NCBI GenBank assembly: GCA_963989385.1
Contig: OZ022500.1
Span: 108,851,842 to 108,915,841 of the forward strand
Reading direction: 5' to 3'
DNA from: Ctena decussata
Lineage: Eukaryota; Mollusca; Bivalvia; Lucinida; Lucinidae
DNA length: 64,000 nt
Both the position numbers and the translations under genes were made by a program. The number at the start of each line of letters is the position of its first letter. Within the stretch, counting starts at the first letter, position 1. The notes under the pieces were generated by a model. It was not told the DNA's origin, made no database searches, and saw only the letters and a program-made list of their open reading frames with translations. Of the stretch, positions 11,135 to 22,845 are shown one piece after another.

Positions 11135-12410
11135 ACCGGCCAAACTGTATGTAACATTTCTACTGCAGTGTTCCAGATGGCAGCTTTAGGGTTTAAGGTA
11201 TTGATGTGTCTGTAGGTTTCGTATACAGGTACACATCAATCTCGTTCCTCACAAGCCTAGACTTGGTGTCCAGAAACACATGCTCCTCACTGGAGACCTC
11301 AGCCGTGAATCTTATGGTGGGGTGGAAGCTGTTTGCTTCTTGAAAGAAACTCTCTAGTCATGGCCATGTGTCCATTTCATGTCCACGTCGTCAATATACC
11401 TGAACCATGAAAATGGTTTTAGACTAACTGATATGAGAAGTTGTCCAGCTAACCGTCCAATGAAAATATTTGCATAGCTGGAGCCATTTTTGTGCCCATA
11501 GCTGTGCCTTGGACCTCCGGATATTGCTTCCCCTTGAACTCAAAGTTATGGCACTTCAGAATCAGTGTGAGTAGCTTGACAAGAGTTTCTGTCGGCGGAT
11601 CTTTGACAGGTCTCTCCTCCCAATCCTCCTTACATGCGCAAATGCCATCTTCATGTGCAATGTTTGTATACAGAGATGTAACATCCATTGAGACGAGGAG
11701 TGTTTCAGAGGGAGAGGACAAGATTCTTTAAGTTTCCTCCAGTAATCAGTAGTTTCCTTCAAGTAGGAAGGTAGGTTGTCGACGTGGGGCTGCAGATGTA
11801 CGTCCACAAACTCTGAAGTTTTTTTTCAGTGGGATGTCCATTGCCTGAAAATATAGGGCATCCAGGGTTTCCAGCTTTGTGTATGTTTGGGAGTAAGTAA
11901 ATTCTGCCGGCTTTTGGCTGGTCAACAATGAGGTACCTCATGTTCTTTTCGCTGATGTGACCATCGTCAACATTTCCTCAACTGCCTCAGATACCTCTTT
12001 GTCAAACTGATCTGTTTGGTCATGATGTAGAAGTTCGTAATATGTCAAATCATTACGTTAACTTTCTGCCTCTGAGACATAGTGATCTCTATCCATGAAA
12101 ACGACTGCGAGTCCTTTGTCAGCTGGCTTTATGAAAATGTCACTTCTTTGTTGTAAGAAGCGCAGTGCATTGCCTTCATTTTTGGTATGATTGTCGTTTC
12201 TTGGTTTGAGAGGCTTGTGGGAGGCAATGTCAGATTCGACGTTATTCACAAACGTTTCGAGGTCTTGACCCGTTTGGGGGGTTGCCAGTGACTCCTGGGA
12301 ATAAATATGGAATAGTCTCATGCGCCTGCTGAATGCCAGTGTGTCTTTAATGACCTTTCCGCGATCGTACTTGTAGCCTTAAACACGAGAGCCGAGGCCA
12401 AGGCCTTTGG
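11135..12410 (-). pseudogene. Penelope-like element reverse transcriptase (5' and central part), broken
   Basis: Minus-strand RT that would copy the element's RNA. From upstream to downstream: CLLSKGLGL (near 12410-12380), SDIFIKPADKGLAVVFMDR (about 12150-12085), [19 protein letters not shown] and SGNGHPTEK (about 11920-11820), [13 protein letters not shown] (about 11700-11660), [10 protein letters not shown] (about 11510-11480), the catalytic box RYIDDVDMKW (about 11405-11375), and FLDTKSRLVRNEID followed by LYTKPTDTS (about 11270-11190). These are the usual block order and spacing of Penelope-like RTs. At least four frameshifts or stops separate them. The sequence stops abruptly at 11134/11135 where the fold-back element begins and resumes at 6212. 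12410-12700 continues without recognisable motifs and may be the N-terminal region. Confidence 0.87.
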
Positions 12411-12742
12411 AGAGTAAACATTTTTCCGATTCGGCCAAATCATGGCTTGACAAATTAACAACAAAGCTGTCACTGCCTTTTTCCCCACTCTTCGAAGGCC
12501 CTGTCCTGCACTTGAGACGCCTATTTCAGGGTTTCTTGCTTTTAGCAGACTCACTTAGGATGACTGCAGCTACACTGCCAAACAGCTGAATGCCTTGGTT
12601 ATACCCTTTATACCACGGACTTACTACACACAGATGACTTGACGCCATTGGTTCTCTTGAACAGAGTGCTATTTTAAGATCGGTGTGGATTTTTAGTTCC
12701 TTTCGGCACAAATTTCGTCAATGCATGCTTAGCTGGACCCCA

Positions 12743-13041
12743 GAGAGGCGCTGTAGTCGAATGGTTAGAGTGGCTCGATTATTGTGCAGAAAGTCACCGA
12801 AAGGTCGTAAGTTTGTGGCTCACCGCCGCCACCCGACGACTGGAAAACTCTCTCTGTCAACTCAGAAGTAAATGGGTACCTTTATCGAATTGGGGAAGGA
12901 TGAGGCAGCGAGAGGAGAGAGATGGGCTCCGCCTTACATCAGCTGTGCCCAAGATACAGTGGGTCTCTACCCCCCCACTCTAACCACCACTGTCCCTACG
13001 GCTATTAGGCTATGGGAAACCTTTACCTTTTTACTTTTTTG
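12743..13041 (+). mobile_element. tRNA-derived SINE (299 bp) with 11-bp target duplication
   Basis: The head GCTGTAGTCGAATGGTTAGAG (12752 onward) fits a pol III A box and the following AAAGGTCGTAAGTTTG a weak B box. The body ends in a T-rich tail (CTTTACCTTTTTACTTTTTT). It is flanked by GCTGGACCCCA (12732-12742) and GCTGGATCCCA (13042-13052), an 11-bp duplication with one mismatch. Open frames inside are incidental. Confidence 0.78.
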
Positions 13042-13115
13042 GCTGGATCCCACAAAGAAAGCCTCTCTGGTAAGTTTTGAGAAAACCCATGCTGTGGTAT
13101 AGGAAAGGACGCAAT

Positions 13116-13594
13116 AACGAGGCTTTATTAGTCGAAACTACGTAGTCTGGCCCATGTTCCTACTTCTGTATGTATTCTCTGCTCTTGAAGGAACTTTTTA
13201 AGATTTTAATTTTACCTCACTGCAGCTGGTGTTGTGCCGTGTGGCGGCCGTAAAACGTCTCCCCGTACATCATCCATAGTGCAGATTATATTTTATTTAC
13301 ATCCTTTGAGATCAGAGGATAGATTCTGAGAAGTCTAAAATTTTAGACCGATTTAGACTATCATTCTAGATCATCGCCTTTTATATTATTTGGATCCTTT
13401 TGAAATAAATCGTCTTTGAATTGACTGTCCAATTAAAATTAGAAATTACAGTATGCTTTTTTCTGGTTTCGCCACCAGATATTGTCAGGGTCACTGACGA
13501 GGCTTTATTAGTCGAAACTACGTAGTCTGGCCCATGTTCCTACTTCTGTATGTATTCTCTGCTCTTGAAGGAACTTTTTAAGATTTTAATTTTA
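13116..13594. repeat. 0.38-kb dispersed/tandem repeat, 1.25 units
   Basis: The block starting CGAGGCTTTATTAGTCGAAA occurs at 13116 and again at 13497, a period of about 381 bp. The same unit occurs at 39166-39670 and 40258-40446. It contains GGATCCTTTTGAAAT and CAGCTGGTGTTGTG. No coding function is recognised; an LTR-like origin is possible but I see no matching retroelement. Confidence 0.8.
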
Positions 13595-13815
13595 TAACGC
13601 TGGCTGGCAATGGGGATGTTCAGTTTTCAAAACGGACGCCATATGGCTGTTCCGGATGGCCGACCGGAAAGATATAATTGTGACATTACAAGATTATGAC
13701 AGGAATGAGTGTGCAGTTTTGATGAAATTCCTCCAAAAGCCCCGAAAGAGGGCGATTTCAAATAAAATCAAAGATGGCCACCAGTGTCCATATTGGTCAA
13801 CACACCGAAAACATT

Positions 13816-14053
13816 TGAGCCGCGAGACGACAAAACCAACAATGTGGTTGTGCGCCCAGCGCAGACTCAGATCAGCCTGGGCATCCGCCCAGTCTGATCA
13901 GAGTCTTCGCTGTCCGCATGGATGTAGCTCAGTCCCTTAGCTACCCTTTAAGCACTTAGCAAAAAGTCTGATCACACTGGGCGGATGCCCAGGCTGATCA
14001 GAGTCTGCGCTGGGCGCACAACCACATTGTTGGTTTTGTCGTGTCGCGGCTCA
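13816..14053. mobile_element. Palindromic MITE, family TGAGCCGCGAC, copy 2
   Basis: Ends TGAGCCGCGAGACGACAAAA and GTCGTGTCGCGGCTCA with the internal inverted pair around GCCTGGGCATCCGCCCAGTC. It creates an artefactual open frame (13656-13940) reading CAQRRLRSAWASAQSDQSL, which recurs in other copies. Confidence 0.88.
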
Positions 14054-14137
14054 TTTTCATTTACAGAGAGAAACAGCCCAGAGAAGATTCGAGAACTTCC
14101 TACCACTGGTTTCGGCGAAGATGCAATAACGAACAAA

Positions 14138-14375
14138 TGAGCCGCGACGCGAGAAAACCAACAATGTGGTTGTGCGCCCAGCTCAGACTCAGATCAGTCT
14201 GGGCATCCGCCCAGTCCGATCAGACATTTTACTAAGCGCTGAAAGGGTAGCTAAGTGACTAAGCTACCTCCATGCGGGCAGCGAAGACTCTGATCAGACT
14301 GGGCGGATGCCCAGGCTGATCTGAGTCTGCGCTGGGCGCACAACCACATTGTTGGTTTTGTCGTGTAGCGGCTCA
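14138..14375. mobile_element. Palindromic MITE, family TGAGCCGCGAC, copy 3
   Basis: A second copy 84 bp from copy 2 and in the same arrangement, ends TGAGCCGCGACGCGAGAAAA and TCGTGTAGCGGCTCA. The spacer (14054-14137) is unrelated to the MITE. Confidence 0.88.
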
Positions 14376-14446
14376 AATGTTTACGGACAAACGGACGGAC
14401 GCAGGGGATGCTTCCATATTAGATAAGCTCCCCAGCGTGCATACAA

Positions 14447-14545
14447 CGTAGAATCAGCATTGGATCAACGTTGATTCAACGTCATGACTTTGAAAAAAAA
14501 AAAACATTGATTCATTGTTGATTCAACATTGTGTGCCCGATGGGC
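14447..14545. repeat. ATTGATTCAACGTTG short palindromic repeat
   Basis: ATTGGATCAACGTTGATTCA and CATTGTTGATTCAACATTGT flank a poly-A run, with GTGTGCCCGATGGGCAT adjoining. Related motifs occur at 19377-19420 (CACACAACGTTGATTCTAAC) and 19745-19830. It lies in the predicted first intron of the claudin-like gene. Confidence 0.55.
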
Positions 14546-14613
14546 ATCCTGTAGTATTCTCCAGTCCTGATGAAAAGTCAACCCTGTATGTATTCCTTCG
14601 TTTTCATACTTAC

Positions 14614-14819
14614 CTACTAACTCATAACACGATCGTCGCCCGTCCCACCGAGAACATCTTTGCCAAAGTCCATAAGAGTCCTCACTACCAGATGAATCGG
14701 TAGAAACTGCCCAGTAAGGGAAGACAACGGCAAATATTTGTATAAGAAGAGAGGCGGAGCTAAATATTAATGCGCACAGGCCTAATGTCAGCTTACCCAT
14801 TGTTTACTTTTAGCTGCTG
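14614..14819 (-). CDS. Claudin/PMP22-superfamily protein, first coding exon
   Basis: Start codon at 14800; 62 codons plus one base (14800-14614). The protein opens MGKLTLGLCALIFSSASLL, a signal-anchor-like first membrane helix (about residues 5-28), then FPYWAVSTD and YGLWQRCSRWDGRRSC. The W...GLW..C...C pattern is the signature of the first extracellular loop in claudins, PMP22/EMP and related four-helix tight-junction or channel-subunit proteins at the plasma membrane. Splicing fits well: a donor GTAGgtaagt right after codon 62 (intron from 14613), and an acceptor with a strong T-rich tract, TTCTTTTTTATTTCAG, ending at 14820, 14817 or 14814, which leaves a short 5' UTR. The remaining exons should lie at lower coordinates on the minus strand; I could not find them. 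This is the best host gene in the window. Which subfamily it belongs to (claudin, EMP/PMP22, clarin, gamma subunit) cannot be decided from one exon. Confidence 0.8.
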
Positions 14820-15235
14820 CTGAAATAAAAAAGAAAACTTGCTGATTAGCTTATATCTCATCACGTTTTCCCAATGATAAAAATCAAAGATTACTGAATG
14901 ACTATAAAGGAAATAAATTATAGCCCATATAAACGCAAGCTTCTACATGCATTATAAAATCATAAACGAGCTCCTTTAAAAGCAGTGAAAACATTTATAA
15001 GAAAGAAAGTGGGTCAGACTACGTAGTTTTGGCTAATAAAGCCTGATCAATAACTCTGTAATGCCATGGCTTCGAAAGCCAAAGGACTATGAATTTTAAA
15101 TTTTATAAATTTCAGCAAGCCTTTCAAACTATTGTCATAATTTCGACAATATCCAAAAACTCCTCAAAAGTCACTGAGCTAGTTTAGGCCCAGTTTCATG
15201 GGTGGGGTGGGGATAGGGGCGAAGGGCATTAAATT

Positions 15236-15305
15236 ATGATGACGTCGATGCGACATGATGACGTCGCATCGACGTCGCGATACGGCGTAATTTGACGTCA
15301 TGTGC
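15236..15305. repeat. CpG-rich short inverted repeats with GACGTC cores
   Basis: ATGATGACGTCGATGCGAC, TGATGACGTCGCATCGACGT and TTTGACGTCATG follow one another and pair with each other imperfectly. It could be the remnant of a small palindromic element or a cluster of ACGT-core binding sites; the sequence does not decide. Confidence 0.5.
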
Positions 15306-15348
15306 CTGCAGGGTAGATATCTATAATACTAGTGGGTGTGGGTAAAAA

Positions 15349-15448
15349 CTTTCTCTGTTAGAAAGCAGAATCCCTCCTTCGTAGGACAATCTTCACGTTT
15401 TGGGTGTACTTGGTGTCTAGCATGCCTGACAGTCTCACAAAGTGTCAT
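15349..15448. repeat. ~100-bp direct repeat, copy 1 (copy 2 at 16080-16180)
   Basis: GAAAGCAGAATCCCTCCTTC followed by GTAGGACAA and CTTGGTGTCT occurs here and at 16096. The second copy continues into GATTAGCATGAGAATGATTA. Between them a small inverted repeat (TTAGCATGAGAAGGGTTAA at 15507 and its complement at about 15630-15650) looks like a separate insertion. Confidence 0.65.
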
Positions 15449-17229
15449 ATCCCCCCCCCCACCCCCCACCCCAAAAAAAAAAAGAAAAAAGGTATATATA
15501 CGCGGTTAGCATGAGAAGGGTTAATGAAGAAGTTAATTTTTTCTCTAATTTGCCAATTTATTGCAAGAATAACCTAAAGAAATGAAATTCATGCTAATTC
15601 CGCATGTTTTATTTTCTCTAAAGTCCTCTGTTAACCCTTCTCGTGCTACGAAAGTGGGTCATCTTACCCTAAAAAGGGGGTTCCCTTTCCTAAGAAGCCA
15701 TAAATTCCACAAACTATCACCGATATTGTTGAAAATTTTACCCACTTACAACGAGATATAAGCCGCTATGTTCCAGGAGTCAGACTGTCACGTGACGCCC
15801 AAATATGGTGGTCACGTGAATAACCGGTGTTCATTTAAGACACTTAAAAAAAAGTTCAAGATATTAGCCCCAAATGTATGCTTCGTAGGAAGAAGGCGAT
15901 TGCTTCCCTTGGGGCCGGCATTATTGCTAAGCATTTATCGATAGTAAAAGTTTAGATGGCTAAAGTCTTATTTGAAGAAACTTGGGATCAAGCAAGTGCG
16001 GGTTGGATTGGGAAAACTGACATTGAAAAATTCGTGAGTTTTTTTTACGTATTTTCGGTGTAAACTAGTGGTGGGGGTAAAATTTGCTCTGTTAGAAAGC
16101 AGAATCCCTCCTTCGTAGGACAACCTCCACTGTTGGGATGTCCTTGGTGTCTGGCGTGTCTGACAGGCTCTCAAAGTGGCCTGCTCGATTAGCATGAGAA
16201 TGATTAATACATTCGAACAACTCTGTGTATAAGAGGCTGGTGAATGCAGCGTCGTGGGATGACAAATTGCAACGCTGAATAAGCCCAGAAATACCTATTC
16301 GGAACTGGAGTAATAAATGCACGCTATTTATAGAGTAATTACAAAACTCCCCGATGTGAACCTCGCACTTTGTGTAACGATGGCGAGTGTTCAGGGCTTC
16401 TTGGTCAGCGCAAAAAACCTGCCGACACACATAAATCGTGTCAACTGTACATGTTAACACGTGTCTAAATCAAGATCTAAGAACTACCTGATTTAAAATG
16501 GTCATCTGATGCAGATGCTGTTAATTAGAGATGAAAGATAAATAGATATGGTAATTTTTGTGCCAAATGTCTGTCTCACTGTCAGGAAAACATGCCAAGA
16601 CGCAACTGTTCGCAACTGGGTAAAATTCGAAACTGGGTACATCGCTGTATCTATGCAAGTATTGAGAAATTCTACTACTGGTTCAAAAGACATCTCTTAC
16701 ATGCAATGCAAGACCTTGAAAATGAGATCTACATCACCAATCACCAAACATGTCTTAAACCCGTCACAGTGATATATCTATGCAAGTGTTATAAAAATAA
16801 GAAATTACTTATTGTAAGAGGGGGCGGGTGTGGAACGTTTGAATTTTCTTTACATTGATAATAGAATCTAGGTCACGAAAATAAAGCAAACTATTTGGAT
16901 TGCCCCAAAGGTACATGTGTGTAAGCTTGGTGGCAATCAAGCAATGGTCACAAGATACCCAATATTTGGGGAAAATTTCGTGTATTTAAGTCCTCCTGTA
17001 GCATTGAAATGAGGTCAAGATCACTTAAATCGAATCAGCGCCCCAGCTTTTCTCAATGATATATCCACACAAGTTCGGTGAAATTCCACCTTATTGTACC
17101 AACAGGTATCGTGTGCATAAGAAACTGTCACGCCGACGCCAACGGGACTGAAATCAATATGCCGCCCCACCCTCTCACCGTAATAACGTCACAGTCACAT
17201 GCAATAATTTTTCTCAGAGCTGGCACAGA

Positions 17230-17322
17230 CGTTATAAAACTTGAGAACATTCTCAAACTCAAAATAAAGCACACTGATTGGCTGCTTCCGAGCACATTCT
17301 CATGTTTTATAACCTCGAACCA
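17230..17322. mobile_element. Truncated fold-back MITE (relative of 27433-27580)
   Basis: Reads GTTATAAAACTTGAGAACAT, then CACTGATTGGCTGCTTCCGA as in the copy at 27.4 kb. Most of the right arm is missing: after GAGCACATTCTC it jumps to ATGTTTTATAACCTCGAACC. A deletion of the hairpin arm is the simplest reading. Confidence 0.75.
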
Positions 17323-17413
17323 GATAAATTAGAATAATTATGCTCTTTTAGGAAGATTAGAAGATTGAAATACCTTCACTACAGAGTTAGAGGCCTTTTG
17401 TTGGAAACATATG

Positions 17414-17417
<4 letters not shown>

Positions 17418-17444
<27 letters not shown>

Positions 17445-17446
17445 TA
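17418..17446. repeat. (GA)n microsatellite
   Basis: An uninterrupted GA run of about 14 units. A second, longer run lies at about 21382-21424. Confidence 0.9.
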
Positions 17447-17486
17447 AAAAACAAATTAGTCCGATATAGCTAAATACCACAAAAAA

Positions 17487-17646
17487 TATGGAATGAATTT
17501 CATTTTTCTGGTGTTTATCGAAGTATAAATTTTATTGGGTTGCGTGCAAAGTAAGTGATCCCCGAAAGGGATAATGTTAATTTTGCTAGCGACCCAATGT
17601 GGTTTATACTTCGATAAACACCAGAAAAATAATTTAGTTCATTGCT
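17487..17646. mobile_element. 160-bp fold-back MITE, copy 1
   Basis: Arms read TTTCTGGTGTTTATCGAAGT with the complement at about 17605-17630, around a centre GATCCCCGAAAGGGAT. The same family recurs at 28549-28706. Arms remain about 60-70 bp long and well paired. Confidence 0.82.
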
Positions 17647-20638
17647 TATATTTACATTCTTTTCTAACCATTAATTGACAACAAATATCGTTAGGGATAC
17701 AGTTGAGGCAGAAAAAACATTTTTACGCAGTTTTTATACAGCGTAACAACGTCAACGTCCGATTGGAGCGTACCATGTTTTATTTTGGATGTCACCTAAC
17801 CTCATGTAGTGTCGTGTTAACCGATGTAATTATTGAAGTATAAATTGCTTTACGTTATTTTGGTTTACCATAGGGCTTTTCAATAAAATTTATGACAATC
17901 AAAATATTTGATAAACAAAATAGATGGATGGATGACTTGCGATTTTACGTCCTTTTCAACAGTATTTCAGTCATATCAGGAAGATGGGACTGTGATTTTG
18001 AAAAGCTGTGTGCAATGGAAGCCCGTTTACGGTTTGATAAAAGACCGTAGTTACCTACATTTTGGATTTTCTAACGATGTAAACGCTTTGTAAGCTGTTT
18101 GTTCGAGCATAAATTATAGTAGATGCTAGATTTTATCTGTTAAATGTTTCTCTATAATACATTGTAAATGCATTCAAAATTTTTTAGAGTTTCAAATTTA
18201 CACAAAAACCTTGCTCTCAAATGCAAAAGGGATTCCCCGTTCTATGTTTTTGTTTTGTTTTGTTTTTTGTATCTCTTTTTTTTAATAATTGCGAGATATC
18301 ATATTGCTCTTCCTTATTGACGAAAATCTATTGCTTAACCCTAGCATAATGTTTTTTTCGTACTTCTTTCACGCATATACATTATCATATTGTGCATATG
18401 CGAGTTTCGCTTGGCACACTCACAAAATTTTAAGGTCTTTGGGTTAATTTCTATAATTGACCGCCAGTTTTACAAAGGAAAACAACTTTTGTGACTGCCT
18501 ATTTGCCTTCCTTGGCGGCGAAGGCTTTCGGAAAAGGGATTTCATGGTGACTCTTAACCTCTTTAGACCACATACCCGTTTAGGGGACATATGCAAACAG
18601 TTCAGACCCAGTTCAGACACCGCAATATGTGGTGTCTAATCAGGGCCATTAATTTTTGCTTACAGGTAGTCCTATGCAAAATACAATAAATGTGAAATCA
18701 AAATCACTAGAAATCACTAAAATAGAAAATAAATAGAATGGAAAGTCTACTAGTGGAAGACTATGGAAGGACGAAAACTCAAAGCTCCAGATGTGGATGG
18801 GTATTGGGTATAATTTTGAGATCGTTTTCCTGTTTCTCAAAGTGACCACAGGTGGTGGTATCGCTGGGGTTTGAGCACCAAAAATGTCATTGTACAGCTA
18901 CTGGTAAAATGACATTTCTATGTTATTTCTTTTTTTTTTTTCTTTTTTTTTTCATTTTTCTATTTCATTTTCCACCCTGAGGGTAACAGGTATGATACCG
19001 CCACCTATGAAAGTGTTGTTATCCCTTTTTAGAACGTCAGTGAAGGGGTTCTAATGAGGGGTCACAACTTATGTTTCGGCGAAGAAATATGGAAACTAAA
19101 GCAAAAATATCCCTGTTATCCTTACTTATCTGGAGTACTGGAAACTGTCAGATTTTTTACCTTATAACTGAAATAAATCCGCTTGGTACACAACGATTAT
19201 GCAATGACTGACTATAAGTGAAAAATTCTTTACCGCAAGGTATAAGGGTTTTCAGCAGACCATGTCTAATGGTATCTGTTAAAATATGTTTTGATAGACA
19301 CATATTCCTGTTGTGTTGTTAATCGTCACGTTATTGATATTTGTATCTGCTGTTAGTATATCGACTTTTTACCCAGCAGGCACACAACGTTGATTCTAAC
19401 ATGACGTTAATGTTATCCCGATTGAACGCATGGGAAGCGGCGTCATGTGAAAATTTGTGATAAATCACTTTTCTAACATCGCAGTGAGCAAGTTTCGCGC
19501 CTTGATGACATCGAATGTAAACATGTGCTTCTTTCGACTTTCTCCTCAAAATAGTCCCAAAGAAAACCTTGCAATATCCTTGCATTTCCATTCCTTACCG
19601 GTAATTTATTGTTGATTAGCACATGTGTTGTCGGGCAGATACGAATATTAATTCTTTCCGGCTTTCAGTCGTCGTAAATTAATAGTTCGTGATCTGCCCT
19701 CCAACAACATGTCTTACACGGGTAAAGAAAATTTATTTCTTAAATCAGCATTGAATAAACATTGAATCAACGTCATGACGTTAATTAACATTAATTCGCA
19801 GGCATGTACCGTTGACACGACATTGAAGCAATATTGAAGCTATCTATGTGTAGCGGGTTATTGTTTTTATATATATAATTTTATCTTTGTGTCAGTATGC
19901 CTGAGTATCTGTCTATTTCTCCATCTGTCTGAACGATATATGGACGTACGGGTGGATGGCTTGCGCGAGGAAGGAAAATCCAGCGCATGGATTAATGATA
20001 GTTATCTGTATATAGACGGTACTTGTTCCTTCAATTTGACGCATCAAACTGCGGGGCTCTCCAAAGGAGCATATACAGCATTTCGCAGGCGATATTCTCT
20101 CTGACCAGGGTCAGTAAATGAGAGAGGCCGTATCATCCCCGACGACCTTACAATGTCTGCTGGTATTACTAAATTGCATAACGTAAAATATGCATCTATT
20201 GTCATGGTATGCACGGTAGTGCTCGATTGTTTAGAGGATTTTAAGTTTCACTAGGTGACACAATAAAGATTGGCCATGGGACACTGGTTAATTTCTTAGA
20301 GTGTTCCTTTACCCATGCACAGCATGCACCTGTGAATCAATTTTCTCACCAAACTGTTTGGTAAAATACGAGGGATGATTGATACGTCCTGAGCCTTACC
20401 ATGTTTTGAAACCTTTAGAGTAGATTTGAGTAATTTTTTTTTCAACAGTCATTCTTCAGAGCAACAAATATTTTGCATTTCCATCAAACCATTGACCACT
20501 CATTATACTTGCAAGTATTAAAACAAGAATAGTTTAAATCTTGTGGAATGTGAAGAATGGGTTTTCAAAGATTGCAAGGCAAATAGATTGTAACTGTTAT
20601 TTTAAAAATATGCCACCCCTCTTGTGTTTAAGGCGCTT
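17647..20638. other. No gene recognised
   Basis: Holds short low-complexity tracts (18920-18960 T-rich) and a segment at 17936-17980 (GATTTTACGTCCTTTTCAAC) that resembles a SINE 3' region. Traces of the CAACGTTGATTC repeat lie at 19377 and 19745. Open frames are short and show no recognised motif. Confidence 0.5.
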
Positions 20639-20642
20639 TTAA

Positions 20643-21376
20643 GGTGAGGTGGGAGTAATTCAGCGCCGCCGTGCGGCAGTTTCTGTCGCAACGTTACGTA
20701 ATGACGTCAAACGTTCCGTCCGAGAAAAATAAGATGGCGTCAACATTGTCCGCTTCTGTGATTACATGCACTACATGTACATGCTCTGATTACAACATGC
20801 AAAGAGGTTGAGCTCTGGGCGAACTTAAAAGGAAATAGAAAGTGTCGTAGAGAAGAAACTACAAAAATATAGCTAGTTATTAGGCCTACTCGCGGGAAAG
20901 CTTTTCTCTGGCTTTTCTCTGGCGGTTTCTTATTAGCTAGTTAGATGGAGTTCGCAACTGCTGTTGCAATAATTTTATTATAAATTCCGTACGATACCGC
21001 CTCATGAAATTGAAATGAGAAGTCAGATCACTGTCTACACTTCGACCAAGCATTTTAGATTTCTGCCTCATGCGGTTCTCGAATCCGAAACCGCTAGATC
21101 AGCTAAACATTCTTAGACTGTCCCTAACGTTTGAACAACGCCAGGCAGCCGTATCAACGTCGATGCAATATCAGCAGGACCTTTTATCAACGTTGATACG
21201 GTTATTCAACGCTCTTTTCTGTCAGTAAGCTAAAAGAAATGTGGGGTTTCTTCTATCTTGCCTTTCTTTTATTTTTCTGTCTTTCATTTCTTCATTTTTT
21301 TTCAAGTGTATATCAAAGAATCGATTCATTGAATCTCCTAGACGCTAAGTGAATTCAAGCTGCAGTTTCACAGTCA

Positions 21377-21416
<40 letters not shown>

Positions 21417-22188
21417 GAGAGAGTCGTTAAGGTCCAGTCGCAGTGCGAAATACAAAAGGTGCCTTTCTGGGGTCGGGTCATGTACTGGAAAACTTGACTC
21501 GCTAACACTGAATAAACGACAAGGGACAAGGGAACTGTTCAAATGTCATAACACGTGGGCGCCCAACCTAAAGTTGTTGCTTCAGAGAGTTTGTCAACTC
21601 AGGTGCCCGTAAATTGTATGGAAGGGCGTAATGTCAATGTTTTCGATAACGCATTGAGAGAAAATGTACTACATCCGCTTTCCCGGGAATGACAATCATG
21701 AGTGACGAAAGTCCTAGACAAATTTTGCCGAGAATAATCGACGGTTGATACGTGGCGCGAAAAGTAAAGTAACGTTAACGTCACCATGCGCGACGTTAAC
21801 ATTTCAGTCTAAAGAGACAGCACGCTGGGCATTTTATGCACTTTAGCTCAAAAGTTAAGTCGGCGACCTACTATTTTTATTGCTTTAATGTAAACTTCTA
21901 TAATTTGGCCATACTGTGTTAGTTTTTAAAGAAAAAAATGTGTTTTGTTTTCTCAGAATGAAGGTTTTTATCCAAGAGAGACGTGCAAAAAAGTACGTTT
22001 TCCATAGAACGCCATTATAACGTCGTGTCGAAAAAGAGGAAAAAATGACGTTTTCAAAGTCAGATACCTTGAAAACGACAACGGCGACACCCCCTTTTTA
22101 TTACATTTTCTGAAAGAGGAGCTAAAAATGTACAATATAGGAAAGTATGAATAAAATCATGTGTTTTGTCAATTACTCCCACCTCACC
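20643..22188. mobile_element. 1.55-kb non-autonomous DNA transposon with TTAA target duplication
   Basis: Perfect 18-bp terminal inverted repeats, GGTGAGGTGGGAGTAATT (20643-20660) and its complement (22171-22188), are directly flanked on both sides by TTAA (20639-20642 and 22189-22192). TTAA duplication is typical of piggyBac and Kolobok superfamilies; the GG terminus does not fit the usual CCC start of piggyBac. The interior has a GA microsatellite, an inverted GTATCAACGT pair near 21150-21200 and no transposase frame. Confidence 0.85.
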
Positions 22189-22845
22189 TTAAATAGACCT
22201 TTTGCCAAATTATTCAGAACCTTCCAGCGAAAGCTAGTGAATGACAACTTATTACTTTCGCGGTAAGCATCCATGCGCAGAATTACTAGAAGTATCTTAG
22301 GCTCAGAACTTATCAATCATCCCTCGTATACATGTACAGCATCAAAAATCGATGATGTTTTGTTGTTGTTCCAATTCTCGATGTCCTCCAAGAATCTCAG
22401 CGGAACTGGTCCATGGCTGCAATTCCTGGCACCGGGTCTGGCCATATCCATATACTATCGAAACAGAAATAAATTATCATCAAACGAAAATTTGTTTCTA
22501 TTGTAATAAATTCAATCAAGTTCTCGTAACGGCTCAGCGAAATAGATCCACGGCTGCACTGTTTTTGTTGTTTTTGTTCCAATTCTCGTAATCCAAGAGG
22601 CTAAATGGAAGGCAGCCATAAGTGCACACTCCTGACACCGAGTCTGTCCATCAGTAGTATAGCGTGTCACTCTGGCTCTGTCCAGCCGGAGATGAAGTCC
22701 GCAAGTTCGGTCTGGGGCAGTCCGACGCCGGTTGGAAGGGACCATACATGCCAACCACTTAAGAAGCCTACAAAGGCTAGTTTGATATTTTTTCAGGTGA
22801 AATTCTATGTACATAGGAAAAGAAGGTTGTGAGGGGGCTATCATT

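Noticed and set aside
13656..13940. 94-codon ORF, and similar ones at 14041, 54739, 54843 and 60947
   Set aside because: They translate the palindromic MITE; the same peptide appears at each copy.
14465..14613. C-terminal extension of the claudin-like ORF to 111 codons
   Set aside because: A consensus splice donor ends the exon at 14614; beyond it the frame runs through a poly-A and a short repeat.
16092..16460. 122-codon minus-strand ORF
   Set aside because: Part of it lies in a duplicated ~100-bp repeat and no domain or splice pattern is visible; too weak to call.
20643..22188. Polinton or piggyBac identity for the TTAA element
   Set aside because: No transposase or polymerase frame, and the GG terminus does not match the usual piggyBac ends; left as unassigned.
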